In this document: positions 25,710-35,595 of the stretch, one piece after another
Position numbering within the stretch: position 1 is the stretch's first letter
Layout: each line of letters starts with the position of its first letter
Assembly: GCF_000179595.2 (NCBI RefSeq)
Contig: NZ_JH556658.1
Location: forward strand, 1-64,000
DNA: 64,000 nucleotides
Reading direction: 5' to 3'
Origin: Acetivibrio cellulolyticus CD2
Lineage (GTDB): Bacteria > Bacillota > Clostridia > Acetivibrionales > Acetivibrionaceae
The notes under the pieces: model-generated
Told to the model about the DNA's origin: nothing
Databases searched by the model: none
The model's input: only the letters and a program-made list of their open reading frames with translations
Program-made: the position numbers and the translations under genes

Positions 25710-28700
25710 ATGAAGAGATTAAATTTTAGGAGAGTAACAGCTTTAATTTCAGCATCAGCGTTTTTGGTTATGAGCTACACAACAGAATCCTTTGCTCTTA
25801 CTGAAACGGTTCAATCGTATTGTACAAAGAAAGTATCGCCGGTTGTTTCTGTGAACTTGGGGGGGGCACAGGATATAACTGTTGATGGGGTGAATTTCAA
25901 AAGTCAAAATGCCGTGAAGAACCTTTTAACATCTGTTGGAGGTCCATCGTCAGAAGTGATTCCAAGTTCAGCAGTAAAGGCATTGTCAAAAATTGAAGCT
26001 GAATCTTTGGTGGAAAACCATGGATTGGTGATTGAGAGTTGTCCTGATACAAATGGAACCGAAAATTTGGCCTATATTGATAATGGGGACTATGCAGCTT
26101 ATGAAAATGTTTACTTTGCCAGAGGAACCAGAGGTTTTATGGCTAGAGTATCAAGCGACACTGAAGGTGGATATATTGAGTTCAGGCTTGACTCACCATC
26201 AGGTGAAGTTATAGGAAAGGTTAAAGTCGAGAGAACAGGTGGGTGGCAGGTTTACCAGGACGTTTTCTGCGAACTTGAAAAAAGTGTGGAAGGCTTACAC
26301 CGTTTGTATTTGGGATGTGTTGGGGAAAGAACCGGAATGTATAATATCAATTGGTTCCGCTTCTTAAAGGGCCCTTTTGATCCAATTAAAGCAAAAAGCT
26401 ATGATGAAGCAAGCAGTGATTATTATTTATACAAACAAGTGCATTTTGGAGAGTCTGATAGTTTGGACAAGTTTAAAGCGCACGTTTTAAAAGGCGCTAG
26501 TGGAACGATAGATGTTAGACTTGACAGTCCAGCAGGTGACACTATTGCTTCAATTACTACAGATGGTACTGATGCAATTTATGAGGACTCGGTTAGAGGT
26601 AGCGTGACTGGTATCCATGACTTGTACATAAGCGGATCATTGGTATCAAAAGTTGATTGGTTTGCATTTGATTCAGAGCAACAGAGTTTGGGAGCTGTTG
26701 ACCAGGATTTGGGAACACTCCTTTCTTCCAATTTAAGAGGGTATAGTGTTAATTTGAACTTTTCACTGGATAAAAATAGCCTGTATGAGGTTTATCTATA
26801 TACGGCAGAGTATCAAAAACAGAATAAGCAAGTATTTGATCTGGTTGCAAATGGAGCAACTATGGATACAATTGATATGGAAAAGTCAGACAAAGATTGG
26901 GCTAAGAGCGGTCCATATCTTGTAAAAGTTCTCACTGATGGCAAGCTATCTATTGAGTGTAAAGCAAAAAGCGGTATTGCCACGGTTGCTGGAATTGAGA
27001 TAAATAAAGTTACATATTCAAAGGCTTTTAATGATGTAAAAATTAAGGATTGGTTTTATATACCTGTAATGGAACTTGCAAGTCAGGGAGTTATTTTCGG
27101 TAAGGGAACCGACCAATATAAGCCTGGTGACCACATTATCGGGGAACATGCGGCATATATGCTTTTTGGTGTTATGAAGAGGTCTATAGCTGAGAATGAC
27201 AGCGACTTTATTCCTGAAAGATATAGAAAACTATCGGATATAGCACCTGATTATTGGGCTTATCACTATATGAGTGCCTATTACAATTATTTCTATAAAG
27301 AAAAGATGTTAAGGTATGATGTTAATACAAAAGCTGCATATAGTGCTAAACAGTATGAAGAGAGCAAGAAGGTGAGACGTGAAGAATTTGCAATGGCTAT
27401 AATCGGCACAAGAAGGCTGGATTATAACGAAGATGGAAAAGTATTTGCCCTGGATCCGGAACTCGAATCATCAGCAAAATTAAATAACTACAAGAAAACT
27501 GATGCTTCCAAGGTTACTGATAGTTTCAGATATTTTATAGAGCTTGCTCTGGAAAATAACTTGATGAAAGGCGACCAATATGGAAACCTCAGTCCTAAGA
27601 ACCCTGTTACAAGAGGAGAGGCAGCTGCCTTTATCTATAACGCATTAAAACTTGATAAAAATAACTTCATAAAACCTCAGGACGATGAAGTTTTGGCAGT
27701 ACCGAGAATAACTGCTAAGAAAAGAAATGTCAATGTTGGTATACTGATTCTTCCGGCACCGGCAAGGGATACTATAAACAACATTGATGTTAATGATCCG
27801 AATCCTGACTTCTCCATAATGGAGCTTTTAGACAGGAATATAAACAAACCTATGGATTGGGTACTTGTAAACCCTCATCCTCCAGTATTTAATAAAAGTG
27901 AATTTAAAGATGTCATGCAGTACAGTTCATCAGAAATAAAGGGAATAGACAATAAGAGCTACAGTGATTTCTGCAACTATTTCAAGGATTTGAGAAGTGT
28001 TGCAAAAGCTCAGACTGATCTTGAAGCTGACATGACAGGTACCGGAGTTGTTGGCGATAAGGAAAATATGAAGAAGTCCAAGTTCTATAAATATTGGGAG
28101 GTATCTATAAATGATGATAGCCTTACTCCTGAAAAAATTGCAAAGGACTATGACGTTTTATTCCAGACTTCTCATGGTAGTATTACTTATCCAACAGATG
28201 TACAGGATAAGGTAAAAGCTTTTTTAAATGCAGGTGGCCAGCTATGGTGGGAAAATTGCCGCGGTTTAGAGATTAAGGCTGGAGACGGTTTTACCGATGA
28301 GGTGGGTTTTGTCTCGTTAAATCCAGGCAATAACTATAAGTATCCTCAAGTACCAGTGCTTGATGAGAATGGAGAAATGCATCCTCTGTTTGACAATATT
28401 TATACAATAGACCGTGAAAAAACAACTCGTGTTTATGCTCCGGGCCTTATCAATAAAAACAGTGAGATATCAATGCTGGGTGATGGTGAAGAGTGGTTAA
28501 ATGATGATAATCGTTACCTTTCAGGCATATTGCCGACTGATACTGTTTTATTGAATATAGAAGATCCGCAAACAGGACTGAAGCGCCCGAATATTGTTAC
28601 AAGAACTGTAAAAAACGAGAATGGACCTGAAGGAAGAATTGTAATCACAACAAGTGATATTGGGTGCGGAATTTCAAAGTTTGTGAACCGTGGTGGCGGT

Positions 28701-29576
28701 AAGGCAGTAGAAGATTATAAATTCTGTTACAACCTGATTGGATGGATGTCTAAGATAGGTGTCAGCTTTGACGAGACTACTGCTAATTCATGGGATGGAA
28801 GCAATGCGTATGCTGTTGAGGCTACTGTCACAAATTACGGAGCAAAAACTCAGACATATGAACTTAAGTCAGCTTGTGATGCAAAACTTTGGGACCTTAC
28901 AAGCACAACGGATTTCTCAAAATATAAGGAACAGTATCCATGGATAAAGAGCATTGATGCAAAAGGGTATCCGAATAAAATAGTGTTGAAGCCGAACCAG
29001 ACTGAAGTAATAACTTATAAGTTTAACATAAAGACTGCAGACATAAGATACTATGAGTTTACTTTAAAAGCTTCAGAGTATGGAGTATTAAATCCTCGTG
29101 ATTCTGTTGAAACTACATACAGGTTAAATAACCTGAGAGTTCCAAAACCTGTTATGTCGAACGTCAGGAACCAGAATAACAATAGCACATTTGATATAGT
29201 GCTAAATGCACCTGAAGAAATCGATAATGACTTAAGACCGGAAACTTACGAATTGAACCTTAAATTTAAGAGAAATGGCAGTTACATTGATCCAGAGTCG
29301 GTATTTAACGGTGTTGTGCTTGATACATCAGTTAATACTCCAGGATTGGTGGTTGTTTCACAGAACTATGTTTCTGATGCAAAGGATGTATTATATTTAA
29401 AGATAAAAATGGATAATGTAGTCTTTACCGATGCAAATCAGAAAATCAAGCTGAGTGTTATGCTTAAGAACGCTAATACTCAGGGCGGTATGGAAGTGAT
29501 AGGCAAGACGGAGGTATACGATCCGATTTCGCTTCAAAGACTTGCATTCTCAAATGAGTCGGTTCTTAGAAAGTAG
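25710..29576 (+). CDS. Large CBM6/malectin-like/SLH cell-surface protein
   Basis: A 1288-residue exported protein with a signal peptide (about 1-29). Seen in order: a short malectin-like beginning (VSVNLGGAQDITVDGVNF, about 40-70); a CBM6-like module (IEAESL ... NINWFRF, about 100-215); a second, shorter CBM6-like module (about 230-320, KVDWFAFD); then a segment that looks like the rest of a malectin-like domain (LYEVYLYTAEY ... VAGIEINK, about 345-440). Three SLH-type repeats follow (about 445-650; KAFNDVKIKDWFYIPVMELA, KLSDIAPDYWAYHYM, NPVTRGEAAAFIYNAL) that can bind the cell-wall polymer. The remaining 640 residues contain a GATase-like segment (DVLFQTSHGSITYP, GGQLWWENCRG) and beta-rich domains that I cannot name. 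The SLH block is central, not terminal, which is unusual. A start at 25680 with GGGGGT is an alternative. Confidence 0.72.
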   Translation: MKRLNFRRVTALISASAFLVMSYTTESFALTETVQSYCTKKVSPVVSVNLGGAQDITVDGVNFKSQNAVKNLLTSVGGPSSEVIPSSAVKALSKIEAESLVENHGLVIESCPDTNGTENLAYIDNGDYAAYENVYFARGTRGFMARVSSDTEGGYIEFRLDSPSGEVIGKVKVERTGGWQVYQDVFCELEKSVEGLHRLYLGCVGERTGMYNINWFRFLKGPFDPIKAKSYDEASSDYYLYKQVHFGESDSLDKFKAHVLKGASGTIDVRLDSPAGDTIASITTDGTDAIYEDSVRGSVTGIHDLYISGSLVSKVDWFAFDSEQQSLGAVDQDLGTLLSSNLRGYSVNLNFSLDKNSLYEVYLYTAEYQKQNKQVFDLVANGATMDTIDMEKSDKDWAKSGPYLVKVLTDGKLSIECKAKSGIATVAGIEINKVTYSKAFNDVKIKDWFYIPVMELASQGVIFGKGTDQYKPGDHIIGEHAAYMLFGVMKRSIAENDSDFIPERYRKLSDIAPDYWAYHYMSAYYNYFYKEKMLRYDVNTKAAYSAKQYEESKKVRREEFAMAIIGTRRLDYNEDGKVFALDPELESSAKLNNYKKTDASKVTDSFRYFIELALENNLMKGDQYGNLSPKNPVTRGEAAAFIYNALKLDKNNFIKPQDDEVLAVPRITAKKRNVNVGILILPAPARDTINNIDVNDPNPDFSIMELLDRNINKPMDWVLVNPHPPVFNKSEFKDVMQYSSSEIKGIDNKSYSDFCNYFKDLRSVAKAQTDLEADMTGTGVVGDKENMKKSKFYKYWEVSINDDSLTPEKIAKDYDVLFQTSHGSITYPTDVQDKVKAFLNAGGQLWWENCRGLEIKAGDGFTDEVGFVSLNPGNNYKYPQVPVLDENGEMHPLFDNIYTIDREKTTRVYAPGLINKNSEISMLGDGEEWLNDDNRYLSGILPTDTVLLNIEDPQTGLKRPNIVTRTVKNENGPEGRIVITTSDIGCGISKFVNRGGGKAVEDYKFCYNLIGWMSKIGVSFDETTANSWDGSNAYAVEATVTNYGAKTQTYELKSACDAKLWDLTSTTDFSKYKEQYPWIKSIDAKGYPNKIVLKPNQTEVITYKFNIKTADIRYYEFTLKASEYGVLNPRDSVETTYRLNNLRVPKPVMSNVRNQNNNSTFDIVLNAPEEIDNDLRPETYELNLKFKRNGSYIDPESVFNGVVLDTSVNTPGLVVVSQNYVSDAKDVLYLKIKMDNVVFTDANQKIKLSVMLKNANTQGGMEVIGKTEVYDPISLQRLAFSNESVLRK

Positions 29577-29589
29577 AGTTTATAATACT

Positions 29590-29628
29590 AAAAAGGAGTG
29601 TCGCTAATGTAGAGCGACGCTCCTTTTT
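29590..29628. terminator. Bidirectional terminator
   Basis: AAAAAGGAGTGTCGCT (29590-29605) pairs with AGCGACGCTCCTTTTT (29613-29628) with one G-U pair and a 7-nt loop. It sits between the convergent surface-protein gene and cdd. Confidence 0.9.
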
Positions 29629-29638
29629 GAATGTTATT

Positions 29639-30028
29639 TTACTTCTCAAAAACAAATGCGTTCGGTAAGAAATCATTAAGACTGAATACTTTATATTTAC
29701 CATTGTTATTGCTGCAAAGTATCACAAGGTCTTTATCGGCAAATTCCAATATAACCTGTCTGCATATACCGCAAGGAAAAGTATAGTCTTCGGAATCGCT
29801 TGCAATTGCAATAGCTTTTATGCTTTTTTCGCCTTCAGAAATGGCTTTGCAGATGGCGGTTCGCTCGGCGCAGATAGTTGCTCCGTAGGAGGAGTTCTCG
29901 ATATTTACACCAGTGTACACTTTGCCCGAATTACCTATTAGTGCGGCTCCGACATGAAAGTTGGAATATGGAGCGTATGCATTTTTTTTGATATCGTTTG
30001 CTAGCTTAACCAAATTTTCATAATCCAT
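29639..30028 (-). CDS. cdd: Cytidine deaminase
   Basis: A 129-residue zinc enzyme of pyrimidine salvage that deaminates cytidine and deoxycytidine to uridine forms. Motifs: APYSNFHVGAAL (substrate pocket), the zinc/catalytic CAERTA with the proton-shuttle Glu, and PCGICRQ with two further zinc cysteines. The length is that of the tetrameric bacterial type. AGGAGG lies eight nucleotides before the ATG on the minus strand. A stand-alone gene, ending at the shared terminator. Confidence 0.95.
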   Translation of the reverse strand: MDYENLVKLANDIKKNAYAPYSNFHVGAALIGNSGKVYTGVNIENSSYGATICAERTAICKAISEGEKSIKAIAIASDSEDYTFPCGICRQVILEFADKDLVILCSNNNGKYKVFSLNDFLPNAFVFEK

Positions 30029-30190
30029 AGTAATTAATCCTCCTGAAAAAGTGTATACTTACTTAGTGCTTTTCCTTAACCTTAATTTAACAAAGGATAG
30101 CTTTTATTATACCACATTCCAAAAAAATCAATATGCTTATTTATCCAAAGAGATAAAATATAGTGTAAATTCGAAGGTCCGTGTTATTGG

Positions 30191-30220
30191 TTGATTATTA
30201 ATTTCGGCTTATGGTATAAT
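30191..30220 (+). promoter_or_regulatory. Putative sigma-A promoter of the TPR gene
   Basis: TTGATT (30191-30196) and TATAAT (30215-30220) with an 18-nt spacer, 40 nt before the ATG at 30261. Confidence 0.65.
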
Positions 30221-30260
30221 TAACTTTGATAGTACAATTAGGTTTTAAGGAGCTAAAAGA

Positions 30261-32006
30261 ATGAAAAGTACACTTAGAGTATTTATATCGATGTGTTTTG
30301 TTTTTATTTCAATTTCTACTCTATCTTTTGTATCGTTTGCAGTTTCATCCAGGGATTATTTTCAGGAAGGAAATTTTCTTTTGAATTCTGGAAAATATGA
30401 TGAAGCAATAAAAAACTATGATAGAGCTATTAAGATTGATGATGATGTTCCGGAATTTTACTACAATAAGGCGGTATGTCTTTCTAATTTGGGAAAATAT
30501 AATGAAGCAATAGAGCTATATGATCGTGTAATTGATTTGGATTCTGATTTTAAAGAGGCATATTTCAATAAAGGGGCATGTTTAGTGGAAGCTCATAAAC
30601 TTGCTGATGCCCTTGATACTGTCAGCAAATATATAGAGCGATATCGAAAAGATTCAGAAGCTTATATTCTAAAGGGTTATATTTTGTTAAATTTGAAACG
30701 TTATGATGAAGTGGTTGATATATCTGATAAGCTGATTGTCATGAAGATTAGAGATAAGAAGATCCTTTCTTTGGCATACTCAAATAAGGGGAATGCGTTT
30801 GCTTACCTTGGCAGAATTGCAGAAGCCTTTACTGCAAGCAATAAAGCGCTAGAACTCGATGGTACCAATACAGATGCATATATAGCTATGAGTTTTGCGT
30901 ATAATTACGATAAGAATTATGCAGAAGCGGTTAAAATGTGCGATAAAATCATTGAGATCAACCTTAACTCTGTTCAAGCATATATAAATAAAGCTTATTT
31001 TCTATTAAATGATGAAAAATATGAAGAATCAATTGAGTGTTGTAATAAAGCAGAGCAATTAGATGTTCCTAAAAATCCTAATAACCAGTCCGGTATTTTT
31101 ACAAATAAATCAGGTGCGCTATGTGCTCTTAAAAAATATGAAGAGGCTATTTTAACAGCAGAAAAAGCAATTGAGTTTAATCCTCAAGCCGCTAATGCGT
31201 ATTTAAATAAAGGCAATGCGTTAGGTCAATTAGGTAAGTATGAGGAGTCCATAACAGCATGCGATAAAGCTATTCAAATTGATTCTCAGGCTGGTGCTGC
31301 TTTTATTCCAAAATCCTACTCATTGGGCAAGCTTGAAAGGTATGATGAAGCAATAGAGGCATGCAAAAAGGCAATAGAGATTTGCCCTAAAGACGATAAG
31401 CTTTGTGCGCAGGCATATTCAAACATGGGTTTGGCACTAAATGGAAAAAGGAAGTATGAAGAGGCGCTTAAGAATCTTGAAAAGGCATTTGAGTTTGATC
31501 CAAAAGATCCAGATACTTTGTCTGCCATATATACAAATAAGGCATGTGCATTGATTGGATTGAAAAAATTTACTGAGTCGCTCGAATACAGTGAAAAAGC
31601 AATTGAAATTGATCCTGCGCATTATGAGTCATACATTAATAAAAGCGGTGCTCTCTTAGGTCTTTTAAAGTATAATGAGGCTATTGAGTGCTGCAATAAA
31701 GCTATTGAATTAAAAGTTGCGGATTTCAGGATATATTCTAATAAAGGTCTGGCACTGGAAAATACAGGTAGACTCGATGAGGCATTACTGGCTTTTGATA
31801 AGAGTTTGGAGTTAAAGCCTAACGACAAAACAGAAACAGAAAATAGATCGAGGGTTTCAATGAAAATTAATACCAGAAGAGTTGGAATCATCTTTGCTAT
31901 ATTCGTGCTTTTAGCGCTAATTGCAGTAATTACAACGATAGTCATTACAAAAAAGAAGAAAAAGCCAAGACGGCTTGAAGACATCTATAAAGGTATAGAC
32001 TTTTAA
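30261..32006 (+). CDS. Secreted/membrane TPR-repeat protein
   Basis: A 581-residue protein with a signal peptide (about 1-29), about thirteen tetratricopeptide repeats (NLGKYNEAIELYDRVIDLD, QLGKYEESITACDKAIQID and similar; roughly residues 30-525) and one C-terminal transmembrane helix (about 537-560) followed by a KKKKKPRR cytoplasmic tail. The repeat array would therefore face outside, tethered by its C-terminus. TPR arrays bind proteins, and here the partner is unknown. AAGGAG precedes the ATG. It lies 147 nt upstream of the GH9 gene, which may be transcribed separately. Confidence 0.8.
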   Translation: MKSTLRVFISMCFVFISISTLSFVSFAVSSRDYFQEGNFLLNSGKYDEAIKNYDRAIKIDDDVPEFYYNKAVCLSNLGKYNEAIELYDRVIDLDSDFKEAYFNKGACLVEAHKLADALDTVSKYIERYRKDSEAYILKGYILLNLKRYDEVVDISDKLIVMKIRDKKILSLAYSNKGNAFAYLGRIAEAFTASNKALELDGTNTDAYIAMSFAYNYDKNYAEAVKMCDKIIEINLNSVQAYINKAYFLLNDEKYEESIECCNKAEQLDVPKNPNNQSGIFTNKSGALCALKKYEEAILTAEKAIEFNPQAANAYLNKGNALGQLGKYEESITACDKAIQIDSQAGAAFIPKSYSLGKLERYDEAIEACKKAIEICPKDDKLCAQAYSNMGLALNGKRKYEEALKNLEKAFEFDPKDPDTLSAIYTNKACALIGLKKFTESLEYSEKAIEIDPAHYESYINKSGALLGLLKYNEAIECCNKAIELKVADFRIYSNKGLALENTGRLDEALLAFDKSLELKPNDKTETENRSRVSMKINTRRVGIIFAIFVLLALIAVITTIVITKKKKKPRRLEDIYKGIDF

Positions 32007-32153
32007 ACATATAAACTTTTTATAGAATAGATTTAATGAAAGCAGATTTCACCCAAATTAAACAGAGGGGGGAATAGATTGGGGGCAAGTAGAAAGGGTG
32101 ATTTAGCTTTTGTAATATAAACAAAATTTCTTTGTTTTAGAAAGGGGAAGAGT

Positions 32154-33833
32154 ATGGGTACTGTAAATAAAAATATCAAGAAAGTTGTTACTCTGTTTTC
32201 TTGTATTGCAATGTTAACAACATCTATTATTACTACATCTGTTGGAAGTGTTTCGGCAGCAGGATATGACTACTCGACGGGGCTTAAGAATGCAATCGGT
32301 TTCTACGACGCCAATAAATGTGGTAAAGATGTTGCAACAAACAATGTTTTTTCCTGGAGGAGTGCATGCCATACATCGGATGGAAGCGATGTGGGTGCAG
32401 ATTTGACCGGTGGTTACCATGATGCTGGAGATCATGTAAAATTCGGTTTACCTCAGGCATATTCAGCTTCAGTGCTTGGATGGTCTTTATACGAGTTTGA
32501 GGATGTATTCGACGCATCAGGCAACAAAACCAAAATGCTTCAGCAGTTGAAGTATTTTACCGATTACTTTTTAAAGAGTCACACTGATGCAAATACATTT
32601 TACTATCAGGTAGGAGATGGAGAACTTGACCATCAGTATTGGGGATCCCCGGAACTTCAGACGGGTTCCAGACCTGCTAAGTGTGTAGCAAACTCAAGCA
32701 AAGCTGCAAGTGATATATTAGGAGAAACTGCAGCTGCTCTTGCACTTATGTATCTCAATTACAAAGATGTAGACTCTACATATGCAAATGAGTGTCTTAA
32801 AGTGGCAAAAGAACTCTATTCAATGGGCACATCAAATAAAGGAGCTGGAGACGGACAGTATTTCTACAGGTCAATCAGTATTTATGATGATTTGGCATGG
32901 GGAGCCGTCTGGTTGAATATCGCAACAGGTCAAAGCTCTTATCTCGATGATGCAAAGACATTTATCAAAAATAGGAATGAAAATGGAGATAACCCTCTTG
33001 CGCATAAATGGACCATGTGTTGGGATGATATGTACATTCCTGTGTTTGTTAAGCTTTCAGAGCTTACAGGGGATTCAACATATAAGGGTGCAGTAGAATT
33101 CAATTTGAATTACTGGATGAATACTCTGGCAACAACTCCAGGCGGGCTGAAATTCCTTCATTATTGGGGATGTTTGAGGTATGCTGCAGCTGCTTCAATG
33201 GTTGCAACTATCTATTATAAGCAGAACCCTGATCAGAAATATCTTGATCTTGCAAAATCTCAGATTGATTACATTTTAGGAGATAACCCTGCAAATATGT
33301 CCTACGTAGTAGGAATGGGAAGCAAATGGTCACAACACCCTCATCATAGGGCAGCTCAAGGTGGACAGGGTTATGCCAATAATGCGAATACAACACCTGC
33401 AAAGTATGTTTTACTTGGAGCTTTGATAGGTGGTCCTGATGATAGTGACAATTTCCTTGATAGTGTAGTTGAATATCAGTACACTGAGGTCGCTCTTGAC
33501 TATAATGCAGGATTTGTAGGAGCTTTGGCAGGTGTAGCCAAGCATTATGGAAATCTTTCAATTCCTACAGCAACAAAAACACCTACTATTGATCCTACAC
33601 CAACACCTACAGCATCTTCATACGTAGTTGGTGATGTGAATTCTGATGGCAGTTTTAATTCTATAGATTTTGGACTCATGAGAATGGATTTGCTTTGCAT
33701 TAGTGGTTTACCAGATGCAGGGTTTAATCGTGAAGCTGGAGATGTTAATGGTGATAATAAAGTAAACTCCATTGACTTTGGACTTATGAGACAAAGGCTT
33801 CTTGCAATAATTCCAAAGTTTCCTGTGGAATAA
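32154..33833 (+). CDS. Cellulosomal cellulase, GH9 with type I dockerin
   Basis: A 559-residue secreted enzyme. Signal peptide about 1-36; GH9 (alpha/alpha)6 catalytic domain about 38-465 with Asp90/Asp93 in DAGDH, the substrate-binding HPHHR, and the proton donor Glu445 in TEVALDYNAG; a Pro/Thr linker (about 470-486); and a dockerin (about 490-557) with repeats DVNSDGSFNSIDF and DVNGDNKVNSIDF. There is no N-terminal Ig-like domain and no CBM3c, so it has the simple GH9-dockerin architecture known from enzymes such as Cel9M of C. cellulolyticum, an endoglucanase. GAAAGGGG precedes the ATG. A terminator follows. The dockerin signature agrees with that of the GH5 enzyme. Confidence 0.93.
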   Translation: MGTVNKNIKKVVTLFSCIAMLTTSIITTSVGSVSAAGYDYSTGLKNAIGFYDANKCGKDVATNNVFSWRSACHTSDGSDVGADLTGGYHDAGDHVKFGLPQAYSASVLGWSLYEFEDVFDASGNKTKMLQQLKYFTDYFLKSHTDANTFYYQVGDGELDHQYWGSPELQTGSRPAKCVANSSKAASDILGETAAALALMYLNYKDVDSTYANECLKVAKELYSMGTSNKGAGDGQYFYRSISIYDDLAWGAVWLNIATGQSSYLDDAKTFIKNRNENGDNPLAHKWTMCWDDMYIPVFVKLSELTGDSTYKGAVEFNLNYWMNTLATTPGGLKFLHYWGCLRYAAAASMVATIYYKQNPDQKYLDLAKSQIDYILGDNPANMSYVVGMGSKWSQHPHHRAAQGGQGYANNANTTPAKYVLLGALIGGPDDSDNFLDSVVEYQYTEVALDYNAGFVGALAGVAKHYGNLSIPTATKTPTIDPTPTPTASSYVVGDVNSDGSFNSIDFGLMRMDLLCISGLPDAGFNREAGDVNGDNKVNSIDFGLMRQRLLAIIPKFPVE

Positions 33834-33853
33834 TTAGAGCAATAACTAAGTTT

Positions 33854-33895
33854 AACAGCCATGAAGGGATATGTATTCCTTTATGGCTGTTTTTT
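33854..33895 (+). terminator. Terminator of the GH9 cellulase gene
   Basis: ACAGCCATGAAGG (33855-33867) pairs with CCTTTATGGCTGT (33878-33890) with one G-U pair, followed by TTTTT. Confidence 0.9.
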
Positions 33896-33987
33896 GTATG
33901 TAAAGTTTTAAAGAGAGCTTTCTATACAAAACAACGTTAGTAACCATTTACTTCCGTATAAAGTTTTGAACTATCTCTGTCAGTAAG

Positions 33988-34016
33988 CCATGGAGATAAA
34001 CATTATATACATATTA
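33988..34016 (+). promoter_or_regulatory. Putative sigma-G promoter of the germination operon
   Basis: CCATG (33988-33992) and CATATTA (34010-34016) are 17 nt apart. The -10 fits the sigma-G consensus CATWNTA exactly, and the -35 fits GHATR in four of five positions. It lies 38 nt before the GTG of the gerA-type gene, whose homologues are forespore-expressed under sigma-G. Confidence 0.65.
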
Positions 34017-34053
34017 TTTACCAAAAAGGAAATAATAGGAGCGAGGTGATAAT

Positions 34054-35583
34054 GTGTTAAGAAAAATATTCCGGAAAAAATCTGCAAAAAATAATGAGGT
34101 CATTTATTCCGAAATACCCCACAACAAAGACATGGAATTGATCGGTGCTAATATAAAGTCAATCTTAAAAAAGAACTCTGATGCAATATTCAGGGATGTT
34201 TTTATTTGCGGCGATAATAAGCGTCCTGTAACACTGGTATTTATTGATGGTCTGGTTGATAGTAAAGGTATAGCCGATGATATTCTCAGGCCTTTGATAG
34301 AAAACAGTAAATTGTGTGAAGCAAAAAACAACAAGGATACAATAGACCTGATTAAACACGGTGCTGTATATTTCCCTGATATGAAGGTCAGGGACAACAT
34401 CAATGACACTTTGAATGACATGTTAAATGCCGGCTGCGCTTTAATTTTCGATAGTGAGAAAACTGCATTGACATTTGCTGTTAAAGGCTTTGAGAAGAGA
34501 GGTATTACTGAACCTACTAGTGAGAATATAGTTAAGGGTGCAAAGGATGCTTTTGTAGAAGCATTAAGAATTAATACCGCAACTGTAAGAAGGAAAATAA
34601 AAACTCAGAAATTGGTTGTAGAACAAACAAAAGTTGGAAGGCAGACAGAAACTCAAATAGGTATTATATATATAGATGGAATAGCAAACAGTCATCTTGT
34701 TGATGAGGTAAAACGCAGGATTGACAATATTGAAATAGATGGAGTTATTGAAGCAGGATTTGTAGAGGAATATATCATTGATAACAAATATACTGCCTTT
34801 CCCTTAGTTGGTGCTACAGAAAGACCGGACAGATTCTGTACTGCTATATTGGAGGGAAGGGTCGGCATCATTATTGACGGATTACCAACTGCATATATTG
34901 CTCCGGTAACAGTACAACAGTTATTAAGGACTATGGATGATTACTCCCAGAACTATTTTGTTGTTTCAGCTTTAAGACTTTTGAGATATTTAACCATGCT
35001 TCTTACTGTTTTCTTACCCGGCTTCTATATCGCTGTTACAACCTTCCATCAGGAAATGATACCTTCTGAGTTAGCCCAAACTATAGCATCGTCTAAAGAG
35101 GGCGTTCCGTACCCTTCTTTTATTGAGGTATTTCTGATGCTCATAGCTTTTGAAATTTTACTGGAAGCAGGACTAAGACTTCCCAAAACTATTGGTCAGG
35201 CTGTTTCAATAGTGGGCGCATTGGTGGTTGGAGAAGCAGCGGTTAATGCCAAGCTCATTTCACCGGCAGTTGTAGTTGTAATAGCAATTACGGCAATTTC
35301 CAGTTTTACAATGCCAAATCAGGACTTTTCCAATGCGCTCAGGTTGTGGAGATTTGTTATGGCTATCACAAGCAGTATGATGGGCATTTTCGGAATAAGC
35401 ATAGGGGCGGTATTTTTAATATACCATCTCGCATCTATAGAGACATTTGGAGTACCTTATCTCTCGCCTTATGTGGCAAGTGAAGGCAGGGATCTTGGAG
35501 ACAGTATAATAAGAATCCCCTTAAGATTATTGAAAAAGAGGCCATACATCTTAAGAATACCTAATGAAAGGCGTCAAAAGTAG
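34054..35583 (+). CDS. gerA: Spore germinant receptor subunit A (GerA/GerKA family)
   Basis: A 509-residue subunit of the germinant receptor in the spore inner membrane. The N-terminal soluble domain (about 1-310) ends in the family motif VEEYIIDNKYTAFPLVGATERPDR (residues around 230-255), followed by EGRVGIIIDGLPTAYIAPVT; the C-terminal part has about five membrane helices (about 315-480). Uses GTG with GAGGTGAT just upstream. First gene of a tight operon (gaps of 12, -4, 15 and 43 nt to the next genes), behind a sigma-G-like promoter. The germinant cannot be predicted. Confidence 0.93.
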   Translation: MLRKIFRKKSAKNNEVIYSEIPHNKDMELIGANIKSILKKNSDAIFRDVFICGDNKRPVTLVFIDGLVDSKGIADDILRPLIENSKLCEAKNNKDTIDLIKHGAVYFPDMKVRDNINDTLNDMLNAGCALIFDSEKTALTFAVKGFEKRGITEPTSENIVKGAKDAFVEALRINTATVRRKIKTQKLVVEQTKVGRQTETQIGIIYIDGIANSHLVDEVKRRIDNIEIDGVIEAGFVEEYIIDNKYTAFPLVGATERPDRFCTAILEGRVGIIIDGLPTAYIAPVTVQQLLRTMDDYSQNYFVVSALRLLRYLTMLLTVFLPGFYIAVTTFHQEMIPSELAQTIASSKEGVPYPSFIEVFLMLIAFEILLEAGLRLPKTIGQAVSIVGALVVGEAAVNAKLISPAVVVVIAITAISSFTMPNQDFSNALRLWRFVMAITSSMMGIFGISIGAVFLIYHLASIETFGVPYLSPYVASEGRDLGDSIIRIPLRLLKKRPYILRIPNERRQK

Positions 35584-35595
35584 GGTGAATATTTT

